NCBI GenBank assembly: GCA_037176905.1
Contig: JBBBWG010029666.1
Location: 4,433-52,105 of the forward strand
Direction of reading: 5' to 3'
Origin: Azolla pinnata
Lineage: Eukaryota; Streptophyta; Polypodiopsida; Salviniales; Salviniaceae
DNA length: 47,673 nt
Shown here: positions 1 through 12,054 of the stretch, piece after piece
How the letters are laid out: each line of letters opens with the position of its first letter
Numbering within the stretch: the stretch's first letter is position 1
Translations under genes and position numbers: made by a program
Notes under the pieces: generated by a model
Database searches by the model: none
Told to the model about the DNA's origin: nothing
The model's input: only the letters and a program-made list of their open reading frames with translations

Positions 1-297
1 GTTGGCTCCATCTGATCAGTAGTTGAAATCAAATTCATTCGGGCATTTGGAAGTGCTTTGAATCGTCGAACATCTTGTACAACATCGATTAACAGATTCG
101 ATCCGCTCTTTGCGTTACACATATCGGCTCCGATCAGCGGCTCGATCTTCGATCGGTCTTTTGGAGAAAGATTGATTTCGCTTTGCCCATGTTTTTGCCA
201 TGGAAGCTTCCGAGGAAGGAATTCATCAGGAGCGAGTGGGGGGTAGTTTTGCAAATAGTTAAAATGTGGGGCTAGTTTTGTAAATACATGAATCCTT
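1..297. other. upstream flank of the SNF12 gene, no gene seen
   Basis: No convincing coding exon is visible on either strand. The stretch directly precedes the SNF12-type gene and probably holds its promoter and the start of its 5' untranslated region. I see no clear TATA box. Confidence 0.4.
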
Positions 298-300
298 TTG

Positions 301-348
301 AAGAAGGGGAAAAGAAGAAGAAGAAGAAGAAGAAGAAGAAGAAGAAAA
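301..348 (+). repeat. (GAA/AAG)n triplet array in the 5' leader of the SNF12 gene
   Basis: A nearly pure AAG/GAA run lies just upstream of the preferred ATG at 370. Read from the earlier in-frame ATG at 298 it would encode a run of about 11 arginines. This is unlikely in a SWI/SNF subunit and is one reason to prefer the start at 370. Similar arrays lie near the 5' ends of other genes in this window. Confidence 0.85.
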
Positions 349-369
349 CGCAGAGAGCCTGCAGGAGCT

Positions 370-3300
370 ATGGCGATGGAGAGCTCGCAGCAGAGAGCAG
401 GCGCCATGGCGATGCAAGCGCCTCCATCGCAACAGCTGCAGCAGCAGCAGCAGCAGCCGCAACAGCAGTCTCAGCCGCAGCTACACCCACAGATGCATCA
501 TCCCAGTCATCTGCAGCAGCAGCAGCAGCAGCAGCCGCCTCCATCACAGATTCAACCGCAGTTGCATCCGCAGACCCATCATCCAAATCCTCTTCAACAA
601 CAGCATCAGCATCTGCAGCAGCAGCAGCAGCAGCCGATGCAAGCACCGTCACAGCTGCAGAATCCATCTCCGTCGCAAGGTACGCCTCCTCAGCCCATCT
701 CCGCCTCCTCTTCGGCGCTAGCATCTTCCGCAAACGCGAAACGGGGCCCGCAGACGAAGCTCCTGCCCCCAGCTCGCCCGGGGCCGCCGGGGAGCTCGCC
801 TTATGCCGGATCTCACAACATGACGGGGATCGCTGGAAACGCCGCGGGAGGGAGCGTAGCAGCAGCGGGGAATTCCTTCAAGACAGGCGAAGTTACCCCT
901 GCCTCGGCCACTCGAGGCCGGAAGGCAGGCACTCAGAACAAGAGGAAAGCTGGGCCCGATCAGAAACCGCTGCCTGATCGAGTCACTGCTCTTCTCCCCG
1001 AATCTGCGCTCTACTCCCAGCTCCTCGAGTTCGAATCCCGCGTCGATTCGAGCCTCGCCAGGAAGAAGCTCGACATCCAAGAAGCCCTCAAGAACCCCCC
1101 TCGCGTCCAAAGGATCCTCCGCATCTACATCTTCAACACCTTTGCGAACCAGGCCCCGAACCCTAACCCTAACCCTAACCCTAACCCTAACCCTAGCAAC
1201 AATGCCTTCCATGGAGAGCCCCCCTCTTGGACGCTCCGCATCATCGGCAGGATCCTCGAAGATGGGGTCGATCCCGAGGCGTTGCTCGCCGCCAAGCCGA
1301 ATGCGAACAACAGCAGCGTCAGTAACAGCAATAGCAACGTGTCTTCAGGCCCGAAATTCTCCTCGTTCTTCCGTCGGATTACGGTTCAGCTCGATCCGGC
1401 GCTCTACCCGGAGAATAGCACCATTGTTTGGGATGGAGCTCGAGCTTCCGCGCATGTGGAAGGGTTCGAAATTAAAAGGAAAGGGGATAAGGAGTTCACG
1501 GCTACGATAAGGCTGGAGATGAACTATTCACCGGAGAAATATAAGCTCTCGTCTCCGCTCACTGAGCTCCTCCGGATCGAGGTCGATACGAGACCGCGCA
1601 TTTTAGCGGCCCTATGGCAATACATCAAAGCGAAGAAGCTTCAAGATTCCAGCGATCCCTCGATGATTCTATGTGATCCTGCCTTGCAAAGGATCTTTGG
1701 TGATGAGAAGTTCAAGATCTCGGCCATCTCCCAGAAGATCAGCCAGCATCTGCTTCCCCCGCAGCCTATTCATCTGGAGCATCGGGTGAAGGTCTCAGGC
1801 CATAGCCCTGCTGGGAAAGCCTGCTATGATGTAGCAGTGGATGTGCCAGTTCCCTTGCAGAAGGAGATGAATTCCTTCCTGGCCAACCTGGAGAGGCACA
1901 AGGATATAGACATGTTCGATGAGACCATCCGCACAGCGATCAAGAAGATACATGAGCATCGCCGCAGGAGGGCATTCTTTCTCGGATTCAGCCAATCTCC
2001 CGTGGATTTCATCAACACTCTGATTGCATCGCAGAGCAAAGATCTGAAGGTGGTTGCAGGCGAAGCAAGCCGGAACGCAGAGAGAGAACGGCGCTCGGAT
2101 TTCTATAACCAGCCGTGGTATTTTTCTCTCTCCTTTCGTGCCCCATCTCTCTTTTAACATATAAAAAAGGATGTTTGCGTTGGGACATTTTTCCATTTCG
2201 TCACTGAATGAATGGATAGTTTATGTTCAAGCATGTTAGATTGGATGCCATATCCATGAGTAAGAATGCGATGCAAAGGAATTTCCTTCCTCTCGAGGAC
2301 TAAACCTTGTAAATAGGGATCAAGATTAGGTTCTGGATCTCAAGCTAGAACATTAATATCGCTTGTTTTGCTCCATCTCTCTTCTATTGTAGAAACTGCT
2401 GGGGTTTCGACATTTTCTTGTTTATGCTCTCTCCTTGCACCATAATGCTATGTCAAACATTTTAGATTGTTTGGTATATCCCACACAAAATGTAAACCTT
2501 GGCAAGGATAAATCTTAATTTCTGGATCTCAAACGAGTACTGAAACCATTATAACTAAGAAAGGAGAATGGCATTAGCGAGCCTCCGAGCTATTGATGTA
2601 GCTGACTCTAGATAAACGAGGTATGGCTGACTAGAAAACTTTTGGTATAATATCAGCCTCCAGCAAGTAGGGTTGAGTACAACCATGTGATCGAGAAGGA
2701 GAACAGGAAGCCATGACCTGGCCAGTTTAGGGTTGAAGAGGGAAGCAAACAGAAGTCATGAACATGAAAGCACAGGAGAACTCCAAAAAACCACAAAAGC
2801 TTAATTTTTTAGTTTTACAATGAAACTGATCTCTGAAATCAGGGAATTATGCGGAAATGATTTTTGTACATGCTGAAAATTATGTTTTAAAGTTATGGTT
2901 GGCTATATGTCTGTATGTATTCAACGTGATTCTATGTTTTTTCTGCAACCAGTTTCCATCCAGTTCAAGCTATTGAATAGGTTGAAGCTCGGTCGCATGT
3001 ACTTATTTCACTTGATTTCAATCATATCTGTCCATTAAAATGTCACATAGTTTCTCTTGGAAGAATGTGAGGAAATGATGGATAGCTATGGTTGTTCCTA
3101 GTTCATGGGTATCAAAAAGCAACTCTTGAAAGCGAGTCCTGGGTTATGTAATGATTATGTTTGGTTTGAATGTGCACACTTACTTTTGAGCTATAATCAA
3201 GATTGTGGATATAGAGATATTCCCAGGATTGTGGCAATGATTGTCATGTTTAATAGGGTCTCCTTGGCACACATAATCAATCAATAAAACATATGCCAAG

Positions 3301-3429
3301 CTGTGATCACATTCCAAAGACTCATCTTGTGTATTTGTTTCTAAACTTTTTTCCAGGGTTGAAGATGCAGTCATACGATATTTGAATCGACGTCCAGCAG
3401 CTGGTTTGGATGCTGCTGGAAACGCTTGA
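370..3429 (+). CDS. CHC1: SWI/SNF complex component SNF12 homolog (SWP73/BAF60 type, SWIB domain)
   Basis: Core accessory subunit of SWI/SNF chromatin-remodelling complexes in the nucleus. Coding exons are 370-2117 and 3357-3429, giving 606 residues. The short second exon encodes [13 protein letters not shown] and the stop, exactly the expected plant C-terminus, and the split TGG codon closes across the intron. The N-terminus is Gln/Pro-rich (CAG repeats, roughly residues 20-110). The conserved body starts near [28 protein letters not shown]2 domain covers about residues 385-460, followed by [20 protein letters not shown] and a conserved tail. I chose ATG 370 because the in-frame ATG at 298 would add an unlikely poly-Arg stretch. 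A CCCTAA array inside exon 1 adds an Asn-Pro repeat that is not part of the family consensus. The Arabidopsis relative is about 530 residues, so the excess lies in low-complexity insertions. The family call is very secure; the start is less so. Confidence 0.95.
1161..1195 (+). repeat. telomere-like CCCTAA tandem array inside the SNF12 coding exon
   Basis: Five perfect CCCTAA units and a sixth ending in G lie within coding exon 1. Six bases are two codons, so the array is read as alternating Asn-Pro and stays in frame. It sits between the conserved blocks LRIYIFNTF and [15 protein letters not shown], a linker that varies in length in this family. Confidence 0.95.
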
Positions 3430-5342
3430 AAAAATGTTTCATGAACATGCTATGCTGATTGCGATGATGATCATCATTGTCAAGGCGTCATATGGGGCTG
3501 ATTCTTTCATAGTATCAGCTGCGGTTCAGAATATCCTTTGCCTTGTTATTTTTCTTCTCGGCTTTTGAAGAAATCAAGATTGATTAGCATCGGATGCAGA
3601 TCATCAAGGCTTCATTTTTTGTTGCTGATAAAGTCATTCTCAGCTAATCACAGATGGAGAAACAAAGGCTGTGGTGAATGGTGTGCTTTGGTTAGAGAGG
3701 CTGTCTAAGAGGATCATGTTGATGCCTCGGGTGAGCTGTTTATTATGAGTTGATACATCCTGAGTGCTCGATTGCACAGTCAAAATGTAGATGTAATGCT
3801 GCTATATGCTACAATTTGATTGCTACACAGTATAGGCAATATGTAGGTAGGATCTAATTTAGTAATCCTCTGGGCAGGCATGCTGGATATGTGTAAAACC
3901 ATTGATTCGGTTGGTTTCAAAACTGTGTTGTAACCGTGTGATAACTTCGTTGCAGTGGTAAATCGTTCGACGCTAGATATTGTGGGATGCATCATAGTTG
4001 GCATGTTTGATGCCTATATATGAGTTTTCACCCTGGTTGCGTTTGATCAAGAAACATCTCTTTTCCTTGCTGTAGCTATGGAGTACATGAACCTGTTGTT
4101 TCGTAATTTATAATGATGATGCGATATAGTGTTTGTAACACGAGATTTTGATGCGGAGGATTGATGGAGAACTTGTCAGTTCATTCATTTCAGTTTACTA
4201 ACACCATGGTTCTATGTATGATAGGCATGATCAGAAAATCAGAGTCAAAGTTTGCTGTGCTTGAGAATTCTGTTGTTTGATAGAGATGCATGATGGATAA
4301 CTGAATTACCTACCATCCAAACCTAGGCCATGCAACTACAAACACATGCTGATCAACATCTTGAGGGCACTTGCAAGTACGAATTGCACAAAAATTGCTC
4401 GAATCATCTAATTATGAGCCACGATTGTGAATCTGTAATTGCAAACATGTTGTCGTCTCCACTTCTAAGACCGTGTTTAGAGCCCTCTGTAAGAGGAAAG
4501 AATTTGTATTGGCATGGCATGGAAAAATCCCATTGTAGGAGTGACAGGGGTATGGAAATGAATAATGGCAATCTCTTCCATGTTTCGTGAAAGTTTTCAT
4601 GTTTCTGGCTGCTATTTACACACAACTACAATCTGTACTCTGGTTTGCTCTGCTCTCTCGCTAGGCTTCCCTTTTCTTCTCTGGATTGGATTCTAAAGTA
4701 TGTTTCTTTGCCCTGCTCTGTTTCATTTCACTTTTTTTTTTCGATTTTCTGCGCTCTGATCCATCATTTCCACCCCTTATTTCGATCTCTGTTTCCTTTT
4801 TCCTTTTTTTTTTTTGTATTGAAAGTGTTGTTGGCATCCACTTGGTTCCTGTCATTGCCACGAATACTGCGAACTCTGTGTGATTTCTACGGTTCATGCT
4901 AAGTTTCTCTGAATCAGAGCTATTCTGCTCTGTTCCATTCTATGTTTGTCTCATTTTGTGGATTTTGCCTTTGTCAGAAAACACAAATTGCTGCTATGAA
5001 AGAGATGGGTCTTCTTGCAAGAGGTGCAAATCTTCCCTTTGTATCTCAAAAATTTTGTTTTTTAGTAAGAAAATAGAAGTCCCAGCTAGAAGAAAGTGAG
5101 TTGTACAAGTCAAGGAAGTTTTATACCAGAATGACTATTCTCATTGAAATGGAAGAGAGCGTGAATTTTTCCTCTGTACAAATTAGTCTTTTTGATGTTC
5201 GTCTGTATATATGTCATATAATCATAGAGATTCCCTCTATGGAAGCCAGATGTTAGTCTAAACTGCCTCTCTCCTTTCTTTGAAGGCTAGGTGCTAGTGG
5301 TTTAAAAATTATTTATGTTTAAATTATTTCTTTCTTGTGTCA
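3430..5342. other. SNF12 3' UTR and spacer leading to D2HGDH
   Basis: This AT-rich stretch contains no recognisable coding exon. The first several hundred bases probably include the SNF12 3' UTR. The part from about 4620 on is pyrimidine-rich and may hold the promoter and a non-coding first exon of the downstream dehydrogenase, because a good acceptor (TTTTGTAG) ends at 5357. I could not fix transcript ends. Confidence 0.4.
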
Positions 5343-8300
5343 ATGCTTGGTTTTGTAGGTTTTCGTAGAGTGAAACATTACAGAATCATGCCTAAATCTG
5401 ATACCTACACATGGTCACACTCACAAGCATTGAGCCAACCTTCAATAACTCGGCGAGATGCAACTATGCACTCGCATCAAAAGTCAAATATTAAGTGCTC
5501 ATTTGGGCTCTTACAGCAAACCAGGCACCATAGCCAACTGTCAAAATCTGCCAAAGTATGTAAAGATACACGATTTGCAAGCATTTGTGATGAAGACATT
5601 GTAGAACTGGGAAAAATTGTTGGAGATAAAGGCATATTTACTGATGAATCTTATCTGGAATCTGCAAATACTGATTGGATGAGAAAATATGTCGGGAGTA
5701 GCAAGGTACTACTCCGTCCGAAGATTACGGAACAGGTTGTATTACGAGCTATTTCTTCTCTGTAATAGTAAGCATTTTGTGTATCCGAAAATTTTGAAAT
5801 ACCCTGTGAGTTCTTAATCTCCTCTAATGCTGCCGGATTTTTGTTATTAGTCTTTTAAATGCCCTATTTAGGATCTTCAATGATGTGAAGATACCAAAAA
5901 TATCAGTATGAGCATTGCCAATATTTTAGGATGGTGTTTCCTTGCGCATGCTGATGTAACTTTCAATAAACAGATTTCTATGACTGGAGCATAAGTTACA
6001 TTTATTCCTGTCTTCAATTCCTTCCTGGCATCTCACATGTGATCCTGCGATTATCTGGTCGTTGTTGGCTGTGTAAATACTTGGTAGTGGCACAGTCAGG
6101 GGCTTGGCCCCATCCATAGATGGTAAATCAGGCTCGTGCAAAATTACAAAGCTACATATCTGTCTGTTTCTTTCGGAACACTACCACTTCCACCTTGTAC
6201 TCATGCTACTTGTGCTAAAGCTATGCATAAGGTGGAAGTTTCACCATTAAGAATCCGCATTCTGGATTGTACAAGGTTCATGGTGCTGAAATGCTTTTAT
6301 TTACTGACATCAGTCCTGTGCAGTGTATGTTTTGTAGTGTACTATTAATCAATTGAGCTGAAAACCCACAAAATAGCAAAGAGAAACTATACGAAGTGCT
6401 GAGCAGACACTGATAGTGATTAGCTGGAGTTATATGATAATGTCATAGAGTGGCACTGTCGTCAGCCAAAGTTCATGCTACTGAAATTGTTTATTCACCA
6501 ACATCAGTTCTGTGCATTTTTTCTTTAGTAGTATACTGCTATTCAATGTGAGTTGAAAACCCACAAAATAACTAAAAGAAATTTACAAGTTGAGTAGATG
6601 TTGATGTTATTAGAAGCAAAATGTGTTTTTAATGAAAACTCGAAGCTATTTTGGATGATATTTGTCCTTCATCCATTGCACATTGAGTGCTGACGTATAT
6701 AAATATAGTATTTCTGCAGACATCTCAGATCCTTAGCTATTGTAATTCAAGAAAGCTAGCAGTTGTTCCACAAGGTGGGAATACCGGTCTTGTTGGTGGC
6801 AGTGTGCCCGTATTTGATGAGGTATGTATGACTTATTTATAATATTCCTGAGATGCCTTTCTAGATTCCTTTTTTATTTCACCAGAATTACCTTTCGACA
6901 CTTGCAGATAATTTTGAGTCTTAGTGCAATGAATAACATTATCTCATTCGATGAGGTTCGGTCTTTGTCTGAAACTTCTCAAATTTCTTTTTCTCCCTGC
7001 ATTCTCTACATATGCATATCATTAAGTTTTTTGTGATCACATCCCAGGTGAATGGAATTCTTGTTTGTGAAGCTGGTTGCATACTAGAAATCTTGGACCT
7101 GTATCTTGCAGATAAAGGGTAGGTAGTAGAGCTGAATCAAGTGAGAATCTTCCTTTCAATGCAGCAGAATTTCATCACAGTCTATTCTTTTAAGATGAAA
7201 AGAAGATGCTTCCTTCATGTAGATTGAGGACTGATTACAAGATTGAATGTCTTTTCTCAAGATTTATGATGCCTCTCGATTTCGGTGCTAAAGGGTCTTG
7301 TCAAATTGGAGGAAACATATCAACAAACGCTGGTGGAATCCACCTCATACGTTATGGTTCATTACGGGCAAATGTTCTTGGTCAGTTACTAGACATGTTT
7401 CATCACGGCTGTTGTACTTTACATGTTATTCATTTCTTGCATCTGATATCTTGCAATCATTTGTGCCAATGGGTACTGACTGCTTAGTTTATCCCATTCT
7501 GCAATCTCACCTATTTATCGGAATGCTTCCTGGTGCCTTAGGCTAACAAATTAACATGCCTGTGGGACATATCTTTGGAGTCGGCCTGCCTTCCTGAAGT
7601 TTTTGTACAGATTGTGTTCTCTTGTAAACAGTGCTTTTGAAATGCAAGCTTAGCATTTCTTCATAGGGATCATCAAGGTAGACTTTGAACTGTGGCTAAT
7701 ATGCAACTGGCCTCATTCTTATTGTTGCTTCAATAGCCTCAATGCCACGTTGTCCTCCTGCTCACTCAAGTCTTTCCAGAATTCGGGTTCATGCCACTCA
7801 TCTGTTTCCGTGGTTCTTTCCATGTGTCAAGATTATCTTCCCACCATAACAACCAAGGAAAACCTGCAGCATTCCACTCTCTGAAACCATGGAAAAGGCT
7901 ATTTAGAATTGTATGGTGATTCTATCATTCTCCAAATGTTTTATGCTAGCAATGCATTGGCATTAACGTAGAAGGATAGATGTGCAGATCTGATAAATCA
8001 GTAAGGATGTAAATAAAGAGAGGTGTCTTATGTGTGCTGATCTGGAAAAAACAAAAGCATCTACTTAGTTAGCTCTGTTTTAAGCATGTACTAGCCATGG
8101 AACCTCTAATCTTGTTTTGGGCATAATATAAATGGTTCCAATAGACATCTTCAGTGGTTATTGGTAATCACACGTGATTGTGATGGAAAAATGGCTTAGG
8201 TTGACAGCAAAATCTGGGCATGCTCTATTGAATATTGATTTTTTGGAGGCTTTTCTTTCATCTAGGCCTTGAGGTTGTTCTTGCTAATGGAGAGGTGATG

Positions 8301-11300
8301 GATGTGCTGAGAACTTTGAGAAAAGACAACACAGGGTATGACTTGAAGCAGCTTTTTATCGGTACAACCCTTGACCATACCGCCAATGTAATCATGTGCT
8401 CAGAGTGAATGGACCAGACAGTCAAGTTAAATCAAAATTTTTCTGTTTTGAAGGTGCCGAAGGTACATTAGGTGTAGTGACCAAAGTATCGATATTGACT
8501 CCCACGAGGCTTTCCTCAAAGAATGTGGTTTTTCTCAATTGTGAAAATTACGTGAACTGCCAGGTACTTTTTCTCTGGAGTTTGATGTACCAAGAGATGG
8601 AAGAATGAGCATAGTTATGAAAGATCTTATTAGTAATGACTGTGGCCATTTGTTGATATATACCTCTAGAAAGTCTTAAAGGAAGCCAAGAGCAGGCTCG
8701 GAGAGATCCTTTCGGCTTTTGAATTTGTGGACAGGCCTGCATTAGAGATGGTAACTGCCCATTGTTCTTCTTATTGCATTGTAGTGTTGGAAACCTAATA
8801 TAGATCTAAAAGGAGATGGGAACTTTCTAAACTATTGCTGCTGAGCTCTTTGTTTCTCCAGAAATCCCCATGGCCGGTACTGCTAACAGAACAAATGGAT
8901 GGGTCCAATGATTTCTAGAGATGGATCAATAGTGGGGCATTTAGGGAGATGGTGAAAATTTTAGGTCAGATGACCAAAAGGAAGAAAAACTTGGAGGTGT
9001 AGAGAGTGTTTCATGAGCATCTCAAATAGAGAACTGAGAAGGAGATACAAGATCAAGATTTTTAGCATTCAAACTAGAAAAAAGAGAGACAAGATTGTAG
9101 GTTAATTCTGGTAGAGTATCAAAGGTTGTGAACTGATAATTCAATTACTATATGTGGATGTCATTCCGCTCAAGATTCATCAATAATAAAAGTATGGGAC
9201 ATTTTATGATATGAGGGTAAGATTCCCTTGAAGATGCATATGTAGTGAAAGAAAAGGGGTATGGGGATAAAGGCCTGGGAGATGCAGATGGTTTCTATTT
9301 TTTCATGTCAATTGGATGTTCAAGTCAATCATGCTAATAAGAATCAGCTCATGGTAACTCTACTAAAGGCATTAAAACATCTGGATGGTGCCCGGGATCC
9401 TCTACCAGGCTCGAGGCAAGGCTTCTATCTATTGATAGAGACCACTGGAAGCAACCAGAATCATGACAGGTCTGTGAATGTACACAATGTTGGTCATCTC
9501 ATCTCATCATCTTTTGCCCTTTTATCTATTGATTGAACAGAATACATCAAAGTATGTTTTCCTTTTACTTAAATCACAAGAATTATGAACAGACGGTTTT
9601 TACATCTTCGGATTTTTTACAGTTGTATGATCTTACTATGATGGTATCTCACTATCATGATGATGATAAAAAATGTATACAGAAGTTACTAGGATTATCA
9701 ATTTTCTGGGAAGGAGAACCTCTTTCTTTTCCATATTTAAATCTCTGAGTTACTTGACATTAGTAGTTCAGAGATATCAACATAAAATGTACAAAAAGCA
9801 AAATCAGATGCTTTTAGTTTCATGCTGAGCAGGGAAAAACTTGATGCCTTTCTCGAGGTTTGCATGGAAAGTGGTCTAGCATCAGATGGAGCAGTCGCTC
9901 AAGATAGTCAGCAAGCTGCATCATTTTGGCGCCTGAGAGAAGTAAATGAGCAAATCTTATTACCGTCTGTCTTTTCTTTGTTATTCCTTGTGTTGATCTG
10001 CATTCTAGGTCATATCTTTTACGATTTTATTGCAGTTTAATAAGGTTCTGAAGCATTAACAGTCTGATTCAGTTGTGGGGAGGCTTAATCAAATTTGAAC
10101 CGTCAAAGTATTTTGGGAATTAGAGAAAACTGAACCAAACCATGAATCCACAAAGCCGAACCAAATCGACCCATTTCAGCTGGTTAAACCACTTAAACTC
10201 CCTTAAACTCTGAAACTGCTGTTTCAGACTTTCTGAACTGCAGCTTTGAACCATTTAAACTGTGATCTCAAACTGTTTAAACTGAACTGCTAAATTAAAT
10301 CTGAAACCTGAGCCAACGCTAACCTAATTCGACCGGCTACAAAGCCTAACCTGAAATCTAAACTGAACCGTATCAAGTTTAAACTGTGAAGCTGGGTTTT
10401 CTTGTTTGGAATCAGCTCAAACCAAACCATTATCTATTCTTTTATGCAAGTAAGATGTTACTGCAGGGTATCACTGAAGCCTTGTCAAAAGAAGGAGCAG
10501 TCTATAAGTATGATCTCTCAATACCGGTACCCCAGTTGTACGAGATTGTGGAGGATTTACGAAAGCGATTGGGTTTGTTCCATCTCGGGCATTCCTTGCT
10601 TTTTCCATATCGTTCTTTTTTGTTTTTTTTCTCCTTTGAAAAGTTAAAGCGATTGGGTTTGTTCCATCTCCAGCATTCCTTGCTTTTTCCATATCGTTCT
10701 TTTTTGTATTTTTTCTCCTTTGAAAAGTTAAGAAAGTGATTGAGTTTGTTCCATCTCCAGCATTCCTTGTTTTTTCCATATCGTTCTTTTTTGTTTTTTA
10801 TTTTCCTTTCATTTTTGGGCCTTTTGTGTTAAAACATTGAGAAGTATGTGATCGATTTTGCCTTTGGATATGTATATAGGGGATTCGGCAACTGTCATGG
10901 GTTATGGACACCTTGGCGATGGCAACCTGCATCTAAATGTTTCGACCCCGAGATATGATGAGAAAGTAAAAACCATAAATCCTAGGTCCCAAATCCTAGA
11001 TATTGAGACCCTTTGACAATCTAGTTTAAGGTTTTCTTTCCTTATAAAAAGCATCCACAACATGGCTTTCTTTTTTGCATTTTGACAAAGATTTTGGCAC
11101 AAATCGAGCCGTTTGTGTACGAGTGGACAGCCTCTCGGAAAGGAAGCATTAGTGCAGAACATGGGATTGGCTTTATGAAGGCCAATGCCATTCATTATAG
11201 CAAACCCAGCGAAGCGGTAAGTTAATTCTATTGTTTTAATGATACAATGCGAGTCATTAAGATATCTGTCCATATATTTATAGACAGATAGACAGCCCTT

Positions 11301-11480
11301 CATTCTATTGTTTTTGTGGTTCCATTTTGAAGCCTCCTTTTTATCAGTTCTTTTTTTAAGATAACGGATGTTTGTTTTGTTGGTGTATAGTTGAAAATGA
11401 TGGCAAAATTGAAAAGGATCTTTGATAGCAATGGGATCTTGAATCCATACAAGGTTCTGCCAACTTCGGCCTTTGGATGA
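5343..11480 (+). CDS. D2HGDH: D-2-hydroxyglutarate dehydrogenase, mitochondrial (FAD-linked)
   Basis: Oxidises D-2-hydroxyglutarate to 2-oxoglutarate in mitochondria; in plants it feeds electrons to the ETF/ETFQO pathway during lysine and chlorophyll breakdown. Coding exons: 5343-5735, 6720-6821, 6908-6955, 7048-7118, 7262-7380, 8266-8361, 8454-8563, 8670-8750, 9369-9469, 9833-9941, 10467-10572, 10880-10965, 11091-11216, 11391-11480. They join to 545 residues with all phases matching; plant homologs are about 560. The FAD-binding PCMH-type domain shows [11 protein letters not shown] (about 148-158) and [11 protein letters not shown] (about 213-223). The C-terminal FAD-oxidase domain shows [10 protein letters not shown] (about 454-463) and SAEHG (about 495-499), whose His and Glu residues are the metal/substrate ligands in the human enzyme. 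The N-terminus is Arg/Lys-rich, consistent with mitochondrial import. The start is provisional: an upstream exon spliced to 5358 is possible. Exon 11 has a tandemly duplicated donor site. Confidence 0.95.
10057..10385 (+). repeat. low-complexity AACTG/AACCAAA-rich stretch in a D2HGDH intron
   Basis: Within the intron before exon 11, short motifs such as AAACTG, CTGAAC and AACCAAA recur many times with no strict period. It looks like decayed simple-sequence DNA. No coding potential is visible. Confidence 0.5.
10564..10812 (+). repeat. three-copy ~85-bp tandem duplication spanning the D2HGDH exon 11 donor
   Basis: Copies begin at 10564, 10648 and 10735 (periods 84 and 87). Each starts with the last bases of exon 11, AAGCGATTGG or a variant, followed by GTTTGTTCCATCTC, so the 5' splice site itself is copied. 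Donor-like GT dinucleotides follow at 10573, 10657 and 10744. Copies 1 and 2 have the same exon-side sequence GATTGG before GTTTGT; copy 3 reads GATTGA. Confidence 0.93.
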
Positions 11481-12054
11481 ACACACGGAGAAGAAAAGAA
11501 AAGGCCATGGTTTTTTGGATCCACGGCGAATTTACTGCGAGGAAATGAAATGTCTCGTGCTCTGCAATCGATGAATGTCTAAATTGGTAGGTGATATTGA
11601 GGTTTCCGATTGGAAGATTAGAATGGCCCAATTTGTCAAGTTAGACTTTGTGATGTCGTAGACACAAATCAAGTTCAAACTGCAATAATGTATAGATCCT
11701 GATCGGTGATGATCCTGATTTCTGAAAAATCTTTGTATTGTTATGGTTATTGATCTTTACATCGATAACTCCTTTTAATGTGGATTAACTCGCACTAATT
11801 GACCACAAGGTCTTTGATATAACTTATAATGATTAGTTATGGCCATACTGGCAACAATCCAATTCCCAATCATTATGACAAAGTGCTGTTGGGGATGTGG
11901 GTTTATCAAACTATTGATGATGTTATATTTGGTATCTATCGATCTTGCAAAGGTCGTTGTGCTTATAATTTCTTAGATGACTTGATATTGCACCTCAATT
12001 GTGAGTTTGATTCCACAATCTCACTAGTTGAAAAAACTCACTAAACGTGAGAGT
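11481..12054. other. D2HGDH 3' UTR and intergenic spacer
   Basis: The sequence follows the dehydrogenase stop codon and runs to the copia remnant. Its first part probably contains the 3' UTR. An open frame at 11829-12044 has no recognisable motif and may belong to the degraded element. Confidence 0.4.

Noticed and set aside
288..977. Long frame overlapping the SNF12 5' exon
   Set aside because: It is poly-Lys then poly-Ala produced by reading GAA and CAG repeats out of frame; the SNF12 frame has clear homology.
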